A stretch of DNA of 64,000 nt from Siphonodentalium dalli. Its lineage: Eukaryota > Mollusca > Scaphopoda > Gadilida > Siphonodentaliidae. The translations under genes were made by a program, and so were the position numbers. The notes below the pieces were generated by a model that worked only from the letters and a program-made list of their open reading frames with translations, searched no databases and was not told the DNA's origin. The stretch spans positions 268,763,426 to 268,827,425 of the forward strand of contig CP136063.1 of the NCBI GenBank assembly GCA_032622095.1, read 5' to 3'. Below are positions 34,751-48,996 of this stretch, one piece after another (the stretch's first letter is position 1; every line of letters starts with the position of its first letter).

Positions 34751-37700
34751 ATTTTGGCGTAATTTGGCCAAAAAACATGGCCGCTGGCAGCCATCTTTGA
34801 TTTAAAAATTAAATAGATTGGCGCGGTCTACAGGTCGTACTGTTCGTCTGATTATCATGAAATTTGTCATGTATGTTAATAATGACAGGCAGATGGGAAC
34901 GAGTCATTTTGGGGTAGTTTGGCCAAAAAACATGGCCACCAGTAGCCATCTTGGATTTTACTCTTTGCATGACTAAATCCTTCGGCGCGGGCTACAGGTC
35001 GTAGCTTTGGTTTGATCTTCATGAAATTTGTCATGGCTGTTGACCTTGACATGTAAATGGGAACGAGTCCTTTTGGGGTCATTCGGTCAAAAGACATGGC
35101 CGCCAGCAGCCATCTTGGATTTTACTCTTTGCATGACTAAATCCTTTGGCACAGGCTACAGGTCCTTACTTTGGTCAGATCATTATGAAATTTGTCATGA
35201 ATGTTGACATTGACATGTAGATGGGAATGAGTCATTTTGGCGTAATTTGGCCAAAAAACATGGCCGCTGGCAGCCATCTTTGATTTAAAAATTAAATAGA
35301 TTGGCGCGGTCTACAGGTCGTACTGTTCGTCTGATTATCATGAAATTTGTCATAGATGTTAATATTGACATGTAGATGGCAACGAGTTATTTTGGGGTCG
35401 TTATGCCAAAAAACATGGCCACCAGTAGCCATCTTGGATTTTACTCTTTGCATGACTAAATCCTTCGGCGCGGGCTACAGGTCGTAGCTTTGGTCGGATC
35501 TTCATGAAATTTGTCATGGCTGTTGACCTTGACATGTAAATGGGAACGAGTCCTTTTGGGGTCATTCGGTCAAAAGACATGGCCGCCAGCAGCCATCTTG
35601 TATTTTACTCTTTGCATGACTAAATCCTTTGGCACAGGCTACAGGTCCTTACTTTTGTCATATCATTATGAAATTTGTCATGAATGTTGACATTGACATG
35701 TAGATGGGAATGAGTCATTTTGGTGTCATTTGGCCAAAAAACGTGGCCGCTGGCAGCCATCTTTGCTTTCAAAATTAAATAGATTGGCGCGGTCTACAGG
35801 TCGTACTGTTCGTCTGATTATCATGAAATTTGTCATGTATGTTAATAATGACAGGCAGATGGGAACGAGTCATTTTGGGGTAGTTTGGCCAAAAAACATG
35901 GTCGTCATGAGCATCTTGGATTTTAATCTTTGCATGACTAAATCATTTGGCGCGGGCTACAGGTCGTAGCTTTGGTCGGATCTTCATGAAATATGTCATG
36001 TCTCTTGACCTTGACATGTAAATGGGAACGAGTCCGTTTGGGGTCATTCGGTCAAAAGACATGGCCGCCAGCAGCCATCTTGGATTTTACTCTTTGCATG
36101 ACTAAATCCTTTGGCACAGGCTACCGGTCTTAACTTTGGTCAGATTATTATGAAATTTGTCATGAATGTTGACATTGACATGCAGATGGGGAATGAGTCA
36201 TTTTGGGGTCATTTGGCTAAAAAACATGGCCGCTGGTAGCCATCTTTGATTTCAAAATTAAATAGATTGGCGCGGTCTACAGGTCGTACTGTTCGTCTGA
36301 TTATCATGAAATTTGTCATGTATGTTAATAATGACAGTCAGATGGGAACGAGTGATTTTGGGGTAGTTTGGCCAAAAAACATGGCCGTCATGAGCATCTT
36401 GGATTTTAATCTTTGCATGACTAAATCATTTGGCGCGGGCTACAGGTCGTAGCTTTGGTCGGATCTTCATTAAATTTGTCATGGCTGTTAACCTTGACAT
36501 GTAAATGGGAACGAGTTCTTTTGCGGTCATTCGGTCAAAAGACATGGCCGTCAGCAGCCATCTTGGATTTTACTCTTTGCATGACTAAATCCTTTGGCAC
36601 AGGCTACAGGTCCTAACTTTGTTCAGATTATTATGAAATTTGTCATGAATGTTGACATTGACATGTATATGGGAATGAGTCATTTTGGGGTAATTTGGCC
36701 AAAAAACATGGCCGCTGGCAGCCATCTTTGATTTAAAAATTAAATAGATTGGCGCGGTCTACAGGTCGTACTGTTCGTCTGATTATCATGAAATTAGTCA
36801 TAGATGTTAATATTGACATGTAGATGGCAACGAGTCATTTTGGGGTCGTTAGGCCAAAAAACATGGCCACCAGTAGCCATCTTGGATTTTACTCTTTGCA
36901 TGACTAAATCCTTCGGCGCGGGCTACAGGTCGAAGCTTTGGTCGGATCTTCATGAAATTTGTCATGGCTGTTGACCTTGAAATGTAAATGGGAACGAGTC
37001 CTTTTGGGGTCATTCGGTCAAAAGACATGGCCGCCAGCAACCATCTTGGATTTTACTCTTTGCATGACTAAATCCTTTTGCACAGGCTACAGGTCCTAAA
37101 TTTGGACAGATTATTATGAAATTTGTCATGAATGTTGACATTGATATGTAGATGGGAATGAGTCATTTGGGGTAATTTGGCCAAAATCTTAGCTGCTGGC
37201 AGCCATCTTTGATTTCAAAATTAAATAGATTGGCGCAGTCTACAGGTCGTACTGTCCGTCTGATTATCATGAAATTTGTCATAGATGTTAATATTGACAT
37301 GTAGATGGGAATGAGTTATTTTGGGATCGTTAGGCCAAAAAACATGGCCACCAGTAGCCATCTTGGATTTTACTCTTTGCATGACTAAATCCTTTGGCGC
37401 GCGCTACAGGTCGTAGCTTTGGTCGGATCTTCATGAAATTTGTCGTGGCTGTTGACCTTGACATGTAAATGGGAACGAGTCATTTTGGGGTCATTCGGTC
37501 AAAAGACATGGCCGCCAGCAGCCATCTTGGATTTTACTCTTTGCATGACTAAATCATTTGGCACAGGCTACAGGTCCTAACTATGGTCAGATTATTATGA
37601 AATTTGTCATGAATATTGACATTGACATGTAGATGGGAATGAGTCATTTTGGGGTCATTTGGCCAAAAAACGTGGCAGCTGGCAGCCATCTTTGCTTTCA

Positions 37701-39653
37701 AAATTAAATAGATTGGCGCGGTCTACAGGTCGTACTGTTCGTCTGATTATCATGAAATTTGTCATGTATGTTAATAATGATAGGCAGATGCGAACAAGTC
37801 ATTTTGGGGTAGTTTGGCCAAAAATCATGGCCGTCATGAGCATCTTGGATTTTAATCTTTGCATGACTAAATCATTTGGCGCGGGCTACAGGTCGTAGCT
37901 TTGGTCGGATCTTCATGAAATTTGTCATGGCTGTTGACCTTGACATGTAAATGGGAACGAGTCCTTTTGGGGTCATTCGGTCAAAAGACATGGCCGCCAG
38001 CAGCCATCTTGGATTTTACTCTTTGCATGACTAAATCCTTTGGCACAGGCTACAGGTCCTTACTTTGGTCAGATCATTATGAAATTTGTCATGAATGTTG
38101 ACATTGACATGTAGATGGGAATTAGTCATTTTGTGGTCATTTGGCCAAAAAACATGGCCGCTGGCAGCCATCTTTGATTTCAAAATTAAATAGATTGGCG
38201 CGGTCTACAGGTCGTACTGTTCGTCTGATTATCATGAAATTTGTCATAGATGTTAATATTGACATGTAGATGGCAACGAGTTATTTTGGGGTCGTTATGC
38301 CAAAAAACATGGCCACCAGTAGCCATCTTGGATTTTACTCTTTGCATGACTAAATCCTTCGGCGCGGGCTACAGGTCGTAGCTTTGGTCGGATCTTCATG
38401 AAATTTGTCATGGCTGTTGACCTTGACATGTAAATGGGAACGAGTCCTTTTGGGGTCATTCGGTCAAAAGACATGGCCGCCAGCAGCCATCTTGGATTTT
38501 ACTCTTTGCATGACTAAATCCTTTGGCACAGGCTACAGGTCCTTACTTTTGTCATATCATTGTGAAATTTGTCATGAATGTTGACATTGACATGTAGATG
38601 GGAATGAGTCATTTTGGTGTCATTTGGCCAAAAAACGTGGCCGCTGTCAGCCATCTTTGCTTTCAAAATTAAATAGATTGGCGCGGTCTACAGGTCGTAC
38701 TGTTCGTCTGATTATCATGAAATTTGTCATGTATGTTAATAATGACAGGCAGATGGGAACGAGTCATTTTGGGGTAGTTTGGCCAAAAAACATGGTCGTC
38801 ATGAGCATCTTGGATTTTAATCTTTGCATGACTAAATCATTTGGCGCGGGCTACAGGTCGTAGCTTTGGTCGGATCTTCATGAAATATGTCATGTCTGTT
38901 GACCTTGACATGTAAATGGGAACGAGTCCTTTTGGGGTCATTCGGTCAAAAGACATGGCCGCCAGCAGCCATCTTGGATTTTAATCTTTGCTTGACTAAA
39001 TCCTTTGGCGCGGGCTACAGGTCGTAGCTTTGGTCGGATCTTCATGAAATTTGTCGTGGCTGTTGACCTTGACATGTAAATGGGAACGAGTCCTTTTGGG
39101 GTCATTCGGTCAAAAGACATGGCCGCCAGCAGCCATCTTGGATTTTACTCTTTGCATGACTAAATCCTTTGGCACAGGCTACAGGTCCTAACTTTGGTCA
39201 GATTATTATGAAATTTGTCATGAATGTTGACATTGACATGTAGATGGGAATGAGTCTTTTGGGGTAATTTCGCCAAAAAATATGGCCGCTGGCAGCCATC
39301 TTTGATTTCAAAATTAAATAGATTGGCGCGGTCTACAGGTCGTACTGTTCGTCTGATTATCATGAAATTTGTCATGGATGTTAATATTGACATGTAGATG
39401 GCAACGAGTCATTTTGGGGTCGTTAGGCCAAAAAACATGGCCACCAGTAGCCATCTTTGATTTTACTCTTTGCATGAATAAATCCTTCGGCGCGGGCTAC
39501 AGGTCGTAACTTTGGTCGGATCTTCATGAAATTTGTCATGGCTGTTGACCTTGACATGTAAATGGGAACGAGTCCTTTTGGGGTCATTCGGTCAAAAGAC
39601 ATGGCCGCCAGCAGCCATCTTGGATTTTACTCTTTGCATGACTAAATCCTTTG

Positions 39654-39672
39654 GCACAGGCTCCTAACTTTG
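39654..39672 (+). repeat. Site of a 6-bp deletion in a C monomer
   Basis: GGCACAGGCTCCTAAC is found where other C monomers have GGCACAGGCTACAGGTCC. It is consistent with slippage between the two short AGGCT/AGGTC words. Private to this monomer. Confidence 0.85.
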
Positions 39673-42600
39673 GTCAGATTATTATGAAATTTGTCATGAA
39701 TGTTGACATTGACATGTAGATGGGGAATGAGTCATTTTGGGGTCATTTGGCTAAAAAACATGGCAACTGGCAGCCATCTTTGATTTCAAAATTAAATAGA
39801 TTGGCGCGGTCTACAGGTCGTACTGTTCGTCTGATTATCATGAAATTTGTCATGGATGTTAATAATGACAGGCAGATGGGAACGAGTCATTTTGGGGTAG
39901 TTTGCCAAAAAATTATGGCCGTCATGACTCATGAGCATCTTGGATTTTAATCTCTGCATGACTAAATCCTTTGGCGCGGGCTACAGGTCGTAGCTTTGGT
40001 CGGATCTTCTTGAAATTTGTCATTGCTGTTGACCTTGACATGTAAATGGGAACGAGTCCTTTTGGGGTCATTCGGTCAAAAGACATGGCCGCCAGCAGCC
40101 ATCTTGGATTTTACTCTTTGCATGACTAAATCCTTTGGCACAGGCTACCGGTCCTAACTTTGGTCAGATTATAATGAAATTTGTCATGAATGTTGACATT
40201 GACATGTAGATGGGGAATGAGTCATTTTGGGGTCATTTGGCTAAAAAACATGGCCGCTGGCAGCCATCTTTGATTTCAAAATTAAATAGATTGGCGCGGT
40301 CTACAGGTCGTACTGTTCGTCTGATTATCATGAAATTTGTCATGTATGTTAATAATGACAGGCAGATGGGAACGAGTCATTTTGGGGTAGTTTGGCCAAA
40401 AAACATGGCCACCAGTAGCCATCTTGGATTTTACTCTTTGCATGACTAAATCCTTCGGCGCGGGCTACAGGTCGTAGCTTTGGTCGGATCTTCATGAAAT
40501 TTGTCATGGCTGTTGACCTTGACATGTAAATGGGAACGAGTCCTTTTGGGGTCATTCGGTCAAAAGACATGGCCGCCAGCAGCCATCTTGGATTTTACTC
40601 TTTGCATGACTAAATCCTTTGGCACAGGCTACAGGTCCTTACTTTTGTCATATCATTATGAAATTTGTCATGAATGTTGACATTGACATGTAGATGGGAA
40701 TGAGTCATTTTGGGGTCATTTGGCCATAAAACGTGGCCGCTGGCAGCCATCTTTGCTTTCAAAATTAAATAGATTGGCGCGGTCTACAGGTCGTACTGTT
40801 CGTCTGATTATCATGAAATTTGTCATGTATGTTAATAATGACAGGCAGATGGGAACGAGTCATTTTGGGGTAGTTTGGCCAAAAAACATGGACGTCATGA
40901 GCATCTTGGATTTTAATCTTTGCATGACTAAATCATTTGGCGCGGGCTACAGGTCGTAGCTTTGGTCGGATCTTCATGAAATTTGTCATGGCTGTTGAAC
41001 TTGACATGTAAATGGGAACGAGTCCTTTTGGGGTCATTCGGTCAAAAGACATGGCCGCCAGCAGCCATCTTAGATTTTACTCTTTGCATGACTAAATCCT
41101 TTGGCACAGGCTACAGGTCCTTACTTTGGTCAGATCATTATGAAATTTGTCATGAATGTTGACATTGACATGTAGATGGGAATGAGTCATTTTGGCGTAA
41201 TTTGGCCAAAAAAAACATGGCCGCTGGCAGCCATCTTTGATTTAAAAATTAAATAGATTGGCGCGGTCTACAGGTCGTACTGTTCGTCTGATTATCATGA
41301 AATTTGTCATGTATGTTAATAATGACAGGCAGATGGGAACGAGTCATTTTGGGGTAGTTTGGCCAAAAAACATGGCCACCAGTAGCCATCTTGGATTTTA
41401 CTCTTTGCATGACTAAATCCTTTGGCACAGGCTACAGGTCCTTACTTTTGTCATATCATTATGAAATTTGTCATGAATGTTGACATTGACATGTAGATGG
41501 GAATGAGTCATTTTGGGGTCATTTGGCCAAAAACGTGGCCGCTGGCAGCCATCTTTGCTTTCAAAATTAAATAGATTGGCGCGGTCTACAGGTCGTACTG
41601 TTCGTCTGATTATCATGAAATTTGTCATGTATGTTAATAATGACAGGCAGATGGGAACGAGTCATTTTGGGGTTGTTTGGCCAAAAAACATGGTCGTCAT
41701 GAGCATCTTGGATTTTAATCTTTGCATGACTAAATCATTTGGCGCGGACTACAGGTCGTAGCTTTGGTCGGATCTTCATGAAATATGTCATGTCTGTTGA
41801 CCTTGACATGTAAATGGGAACGAGTCCTTTTGGGTTCATTCGGTCAAAAGACATGGCCGCCAGCAGCCATCTTGGATTTTACTCTTTGCATGACTAAATC
41901 CTTTGGCACAGGCTACCGGTCTCAACTTTGGTCAGATTATTATGAAATTTGTCATGAATGTTGACATTGACATGCAGATGGGAAATGAGTCATTTTGGGG
42001 TCATTTGGCTAAAAAACATGGCCGCTGGTAGCCATCTTTGATTTCAAAATTAAATAGATTGGCGCGGTCTACAGGTCGTACTGTTCGTCTGATTATCATG
42101 AAATTTGTCATGTATGTTAATAATGACAGTCAGATGGGAACGAGTCATTTTGGGGTAGTTTGGCCAAAAAACATGGCCGTCATGAGCATCTTGGATTTTA
42201 ATCTTTGCATGACTAAATCATTTGGCGCGGGCTACAGGTCGTAGCTTTGGTCGGATCTTCATGAAATTTGTCATGGCTGTTAACCTTGACATGTAAATGG
42301 GAACGAGTTCTTTTGCGGTCATTCGGTCAAAAGACATGGCCGTCAGCAGCCATCTTGGATTTTACTCTTTGCATGACTAAATCCTTTGGCACAGGCTACA
42401 GGTCCTAACTTTGGTCAGATTATTATGAAATTTGTCATGAATGTTGAGATTGACATTTAGATGGGGAATGAGTCATTTTGGGGTAATTTGGCTAAAAAAC
42501 ATGGCCGCTGGCAGCCATCTTTGATTTCAAAATTAAATAGATTGGCGCGGTCTACAGGTCGTACTTTTCATCTGACTATCATGAAATTTGTCAAGGATGT

Positions 42601-45600
42601 TAATAATGACAGGCAGATGGGAACGAGTCACTTTGGGGTAGTTTGGCAAAAAAACATGGCCGTCATGACTCATGAGCATCTTGGATTTTAATCTTTGCAT
42701 GACTAAATCCTTTGGCGCGGGCTACAGGTCGTAGCTTTGGTCGGATCTTCGTGAAATTTGTCATGGCTGTTGACATTGACATGTAAATGGGAACGAGTCC
42801 TTTTGGGGTCATTCGGTCAAAAGATATGGCCGCCAGCAGCCATCTTGGATTTACTCCTTGCATGACTAAATCCTTTGGGACAGGCTACAGGTCCTAACTT
42901 TGGTCAGATTATTATGAAATTTGTCATGAATGTTGACATTGACATGTAGATGGTAATGAGTCATTTTGGGGTAATTTGGCCAAAAGCTTAGCTGCTGGCA
43001 GCCATCTTTGACTTCAAAATTAAATAGATTGGCGCAGTCTACAGGTCGTACTGTTCGTCTGATTATCATGAAATTTGTCATAGATGTTAATAGTGACATG
43101 TAAATGGCAACGAGTTATTTTGGGGTCGTTAGGCCAAAAAACATGGCCACCAGTAGCCATCTTGGATTTTACTCTTTGCATGACTAAATCCTTCGGCGCG
43201 GGCTACAGGTCGTAGCTTTGGTCGGATCTTCATGAAATTTGTCATGGCTGTTGACCTTGACATGTAAATGGGAACGAGTCCTTTTGGGGTCATTCGGTCA
43301 AAAGACATGGCCGCCAGCAGCCATCTTGGATTTTACACTTTGCATGACTAAATCCTTTGGCACAGGCTACAGGTCCTAACTTTGGTCTGATTATTATGAA
43401 ATTTGTCATGAATGTTGACATTGACATGTAGATGGGAATGAGTCATTTTGGGTTAATTTGGCCAAAAGCTTAGCTGCTGGCAGCCATCTTTGACTTCAAA
43501 ATTAAATAGATTGGCGCAGTCTACAGGTCGTACTGTTCGTCTGATTATCATGAAATTTGTCATAGATGTTAATATTGACATGTAGATGGGAACGAGATAT
43601 TTTGGGATTGTTAGGCCAAAAAACATGGCCACCAGTAGCCATCTTGGATTTTACTCTTTGCATGACTAAATCCTTTGGCGCGGGCTACAGGTCGTAGCTT
43701 TGGTCGGATTTTCATGAAATTTGTCGTGGCTGTTGACCTTGTCAAGCAAATGGGAACGAGTCATTTTGGGGTCATTCGGTCAAAAGACATGGCCGCCAGC
43801 AGCCATCTTGGATTTTACTCTTTGCATGACTAAATCCTTTGGCACAGGCTACAGATCCTTACTTTTGTTATATCATTATGAAATTTGTCATGAATGTTGA
43901 CATTGACATGTAGATGGGAATGAGTCATTTTGGGGTCATTTGGCCAAAAAACGTGGCCGTTGGCAGCCATCTTTGCTTTCAAAATTAAATAGATTGGCGC
44001 GGTCTACAGGTCGTACTGTTCGTCTGATTATCATGAAATTTGTCATAGATGTTAATATTGACATGTAGATGGCAACGAGTTATTTTGGGGTCGTTAGGCC
44101 AAAAAACATGGCCACCAGTAGCCATCTTGGATTTTACTCTTTGCATGACTAAATCCTTCGGCTCGGCGGGCTACAGGTCGTAGCTTTGGTCGGATCTTCA
44201 TGAAATTTGTCATGGTTGTTGACCTTGACATGTAAATGGGAACGAGTCCTTTTGGGGTCATTCGGTCAAAAGACATGGCCGCCAGCAGCCATCTTGGATT
44301 TTACTCTTTGCATGACTAAATCCTTTGGCACAGGCTACAGATCCTTACTTTTGTTATATCATTATGAAATTTGTCATGAATGTTGACATTGACATGTAGA
44401 TGGGAATGAGTCATTTTGGGGTCATTTGGCCAAAAAACGTGGCCGCTGGCAGCCATCTTTGCTTTCAAAATTAAATAGATTGGCGCGGTCTACAGGTCGT
44501 ACTGTTCGTCTGATTATCATGAAATTTGTCATGTATGTTAATAATGACAGGCAGATGGGAACGAGTCATTTTGGGGTAGTTTGGCCAAAAAACATGGCCG
44601 CCATGAGCATCTTGGATTTTAATCTTTGCATGACTAAATCCTTTGGCGCGGGCTACAGGTCGTAGCTTTGGTCGGATCTTCGTGAAATTTGTCATGGCTG
44701 TTGACATTGACATTTAAATGGGAACGAGTCCTTTTGGGATCATTCGGTCAAAAGACATGGCCGCCAGCAGCCATCTTGGATTTTACTCTTTGCATGACTA
44801 AATCCTTTGGGACAGGCTACAGGTCCTAACTTTGGTCAGATTATTATGAAATTTGTCATGAATGTTGACATTGACATGTAGATGGGAATGAGTCATTTTG
44901 GGGTAATTTGGCCAAAAAACATGGCCGCTGGCAGCCATCTTTGATTTCAAAATTAAATAGATTGGCGCGGTCTACAGGTCGTACTGTTCGTCTGATTATC
45001 ATGAAATTTGTCATAGATGTTAATAGTGACATGTAGATGGCAACGAGTTATTTTGGGGTCGTTAGGCCAACAAACATGGCCGTCATGACTCATGAGCATC
45101 TTGGATTTTAATCTTTGCATGACTAAATCCTTTGGCGCGGGCTACAGGTCGTAGCTTTGGTCGGATCTTCATGAAATTTGACATGGCTGTTGACCTTGAC
45201 ATGTAAATGGGAACGATTCCTTTTGTGGTCATTCGGTCAAAAGACATGGCCGCCAGCAGCCATCTTGGATTTTACTCTTTGCATGACTAAATCCTTTGGC
45301 ACAGGCTACAGGTCCTAACTTTGGTCAGATTATTATGAAATTTGTCATGAATGTTGACATTGACATGTAGATGGGAATGAGTCATTTTGTGGTAATTTGG
45401 CCAAAAGCTTAGCTGCTGGCAGCCATCTTTGACTTCAAAATTAAATAGATTGGCGCAGTCTACAGGTCGTACTGTTCGTCTGATTATCATGAAATTTGTC
45501 ATAGATGTTAATATTGACATGTAGATGGGAACGAGATATTTTGGGATCGTTAGGCCAAAAAACATGGCCACCAGTAGCCATCTTGGATTTTACTCTTTGC

Positions 45601-47059
45601 ATGACTAAATCCTTTGGCGCGGGCTACAGGTCGTAGCTTTGGTCGGATCTTCATGAAATTTGTCGTGGCTGTTGACCTTGACATGTAAATGGGAACGAGT
45701 CATTTTGGGGTCATTCGGTCAAAAGAAATGGCCGCCAGCAGCCATCTTGGATTTTACTCTTTGCATGACTAAATCCTTTGGCACAGGCTACAGGTCCTAA
45801 CTTTGGTCTGATTATTATGAAACTTGTCATGAATGTTGACATTAACATGTAGATGGGGAATGAGTCATTGTGGGGTAATTTGGCTAAAAAACATGGCCAC
45901 TGGCAGCCATCTTTGATTTCAAAATTAAATAGATTGGCGCGGTCTACAGGTCGTACTGTTCGTCTGATTATCATGAAATTTGTCATGGATGTTAATAATG
46001 ACAGGCAGATGGGAACGAGTCACTTTGGGGTAGTTTGGCCAAAAAACATGGCCGTCATGAGCATCTTGGATTTTAATCTTTGCATGACTAAATCCTTTGG
46101 CGCGGGCTACAGGTCGTAGCTTTGGTCAGATCTTCATGAAATTGTCGTGGCTGTTGACCTTGACATGTAAATGGGAACGAGTCCTTTTGTGGTCACTCGG
46201 TCAAAAGACATGGCCGTCAGCAGCCATCTTGGATTTTACTCTTTGTATGACTAAATCCTTTGGCACAGGCTACATGTCCTTACTTTTGTCAGATCATTAT
46301 GAAATTTGTCATGAATGTTGAGATTGACATGTAGATGGGGAATGAGTCATTTTGGGGTCATTTGGCTAAAAAACATGGCCGCTGGCAGCCATCTTTGATT
46401 TCAAAATTAAATAGATTGGCGCGGTCTACAGGTCGTACTGTTCGTCTGATTATCATGAAATTTGTCATGGATGTTAGTAATGACAGGCAGATGGGAACGA
46501 GTCATTTTGGGGTAGTTTGGCCAAAAAACATGGCCGTCATGACTCATGAGCATCTTGGATTTTAATCTTTGCATGACTAAATCCTTTGGCACAGGCTACA
46601 GGTCCTAACTTTGGTCAGATTATTATGAAATTTGTCATGAATGTTGACATTGACATGTAGATGGGAATGAGTCATTTTGGGGTAATTTGGCCAAAAAACA
46701 TGGCCGCTGGCAGCCATCTTTGACTTCAAAATTAAATAGATTGGCGCGGTCTACAGTTCGTACTGTTCATCTGATTATCATGAAATTTGTCATAGATGTT
46801 AATAGTGACATGTAGATGGCAACGAGTTATTTTGGGGTCGTTAGGCCAAAAAACATGGCCACCAGTAGCCATCTTGTATTTTACTCTTTGCATGACTAAA
46901 TGCTTCGGCGCGGGCTGCAGGTCGTAGCTTTGGTCGGATCTTCATGAAATTTGTCATGGCTGTTGACGTTGACATGTAAATGGGAACGAGTCCTTTTGGG
47001 GTCATTCGGTCAAAAGACATGGCTGCCAGCAACCATCTTGGATTTTACTCTTTGCATGA

Positions 47060-48996
47060 CTAAATCCTTTGGCACAGGCTACAGGTCCTAACTTTGGTCA
47101 GATTATTATGAAATTTGTCATGAATGTTGACATTGATATGTAGATGGGAATGAGTCATTTTGGGGTAATTTGGCCAAAATCTTAGCTGCTGGCAGCCATC
47201 TTTGATTTCAAAATTAAATAGATTGGCGCAGTCTACAGGTCGTACTGTTCGTCTGATTATCATGAAATTTGTCATAGATGTTAATATTGACATGTAGATG
47301 GGAACGAGTTATTTTGGGATCGTTAGGCCAAAATACATGGCCACCAGTAGCCATCTTGGATTTTACTCTTTGCATGACTAAATCCTTTGGCGCGGGCTAC
47401 AGGTCGTAGCTTTGGTCGGATCTTCGTGAAATTTGTCGTGGCTGTTGACCTTGACATGTAAATGGGAACGAGTCATTTTGGGGTCATTCGGTCAAAAGAC
47501 ATGGCCGCCAGCAGCCATCTTGTATTTTACTCTTTGCATGACTAAATCATTTGGCACAGGCTACAGGTCCTAACTTTGGTCAGATTATTATGAAATTTGT
47601 CATGAATGTTGACATTGACATGTAGATGGGAATGAGTCATTTTGGGGTAATTTCGCCAAAATACATGGCCGCTGGCAGCCATCTTTGATTTCAAAATTAA
47701 ATAGATTGGCGCGGTCTACAGGTCGTACTGTTCGTCTGATTATCATGAAATTTGTCATAGATGTTAATATTGACATGTAGATGGCAACGAGTTATTTTGG
47801 GGTCGTTAGACCAAAAAACATGGCCACCAGTAGCCATCTTGGATTTTACTCTTTGCATGACTAAATCCTTCGGCGCGGGCTACAGGTTGTAGCTTTGGTC
47901 GGATCTTCATGAAATTTGTCATGGCTGTTGACCTTGACATGTAAATGGGAACGAGTCCTTTTGGGGTCATTCGGTCAAAAGACATGGCCGCCAGCAGCCA
48001 TCTTGGATTTTACTCTTTGCATGACTAAATCCTTTGGCACAGGCTACAGATCCTTACTTTTGTCATATAATTATGAAATTTGTCACGAATGTTGACATTG
48101 ACATGTAGATGGGAATGAGTCATTTTGGGGTCATTTGGCCAAAAAAACGTGGCCGCTGGCAGCCATCTTTGCTTTCAAAATTAAATAGATTGGCGCGGTC
48201 TACAGGTCGTACTGTTCGTCTGATTATCATGAAATTTGTCATGTATGTTAATAATGACAGGCAGATGGGAACGAGTCATTTTGGGGTAGTTTGGCCAAAA
48301 AACATGGCCGTCATGAGCATCTTGGATTTTAATCTTTGCATGACTAAATCATTTGGCGCGGGCTAGAGGTCGTAGCTTTGGTCGGATCTTCATGAAATTT
48401 GTCATGGCTGTTGACCTTGACATGTAAATGGGAACGAGTCCTTTTGGGGTCATTCGGTCAAAAGACATGGCCGCCAGCAGCCATCTTGGATTTTACTCTT
48501 TGCATGACTAAATCCTTTGGCACAGGCTACAGGTCCTAACTTTGGTCAGATTATTATGAAATTTGTCATGAATGTTGACATTGACATGTAGATGGGAATG
48601 AGTCATTTTGGGATAATTTGGCCAAAAAACATGGCCGCTGGCAGCCATCTTTGATTTCAAAATTAAATAGATTGGCGCGGTCTACAGGTCGTACTGTTCG
48701 ACTGATTATCATGAAATTTGTCATGGATGTTAATAATGACAGGCAGATGGGAACGAGTCACTTTGGGGTAGTTTGGCCAAAAAACATGGCCGTCATGACT
48801 CATGAGCATCTTGGATTTTGATCTTTGCATGACTAAATCCTTTGGCGCGGGCTACAGGTCGTAGCTTTGGTCGGATCTTCGTGAAATTTGTCATGGCTGT
48901 TGAAATTGACATGTAAATGGGAACGAGTCCTTTTGGGGTTATTTGGTCAAAAGACATGGCTGCCAGCAACCATCTTGGATTTTACTCTTTGCATGA
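47060..48996 (+). repeat. 1,937-bp unit, copy 1 (nested)
   Basis: Landmarks 47060 and 48109 recur at 48997 and 50046. The private GGGCTAGAGGTCG variant (48360) recurs at 50297, and GTCACGAATG and TTGTCATATAATTATG also recur. Boundaries are phased to the landmark rather than to a proven breakpoint. Confidence 0.75.
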
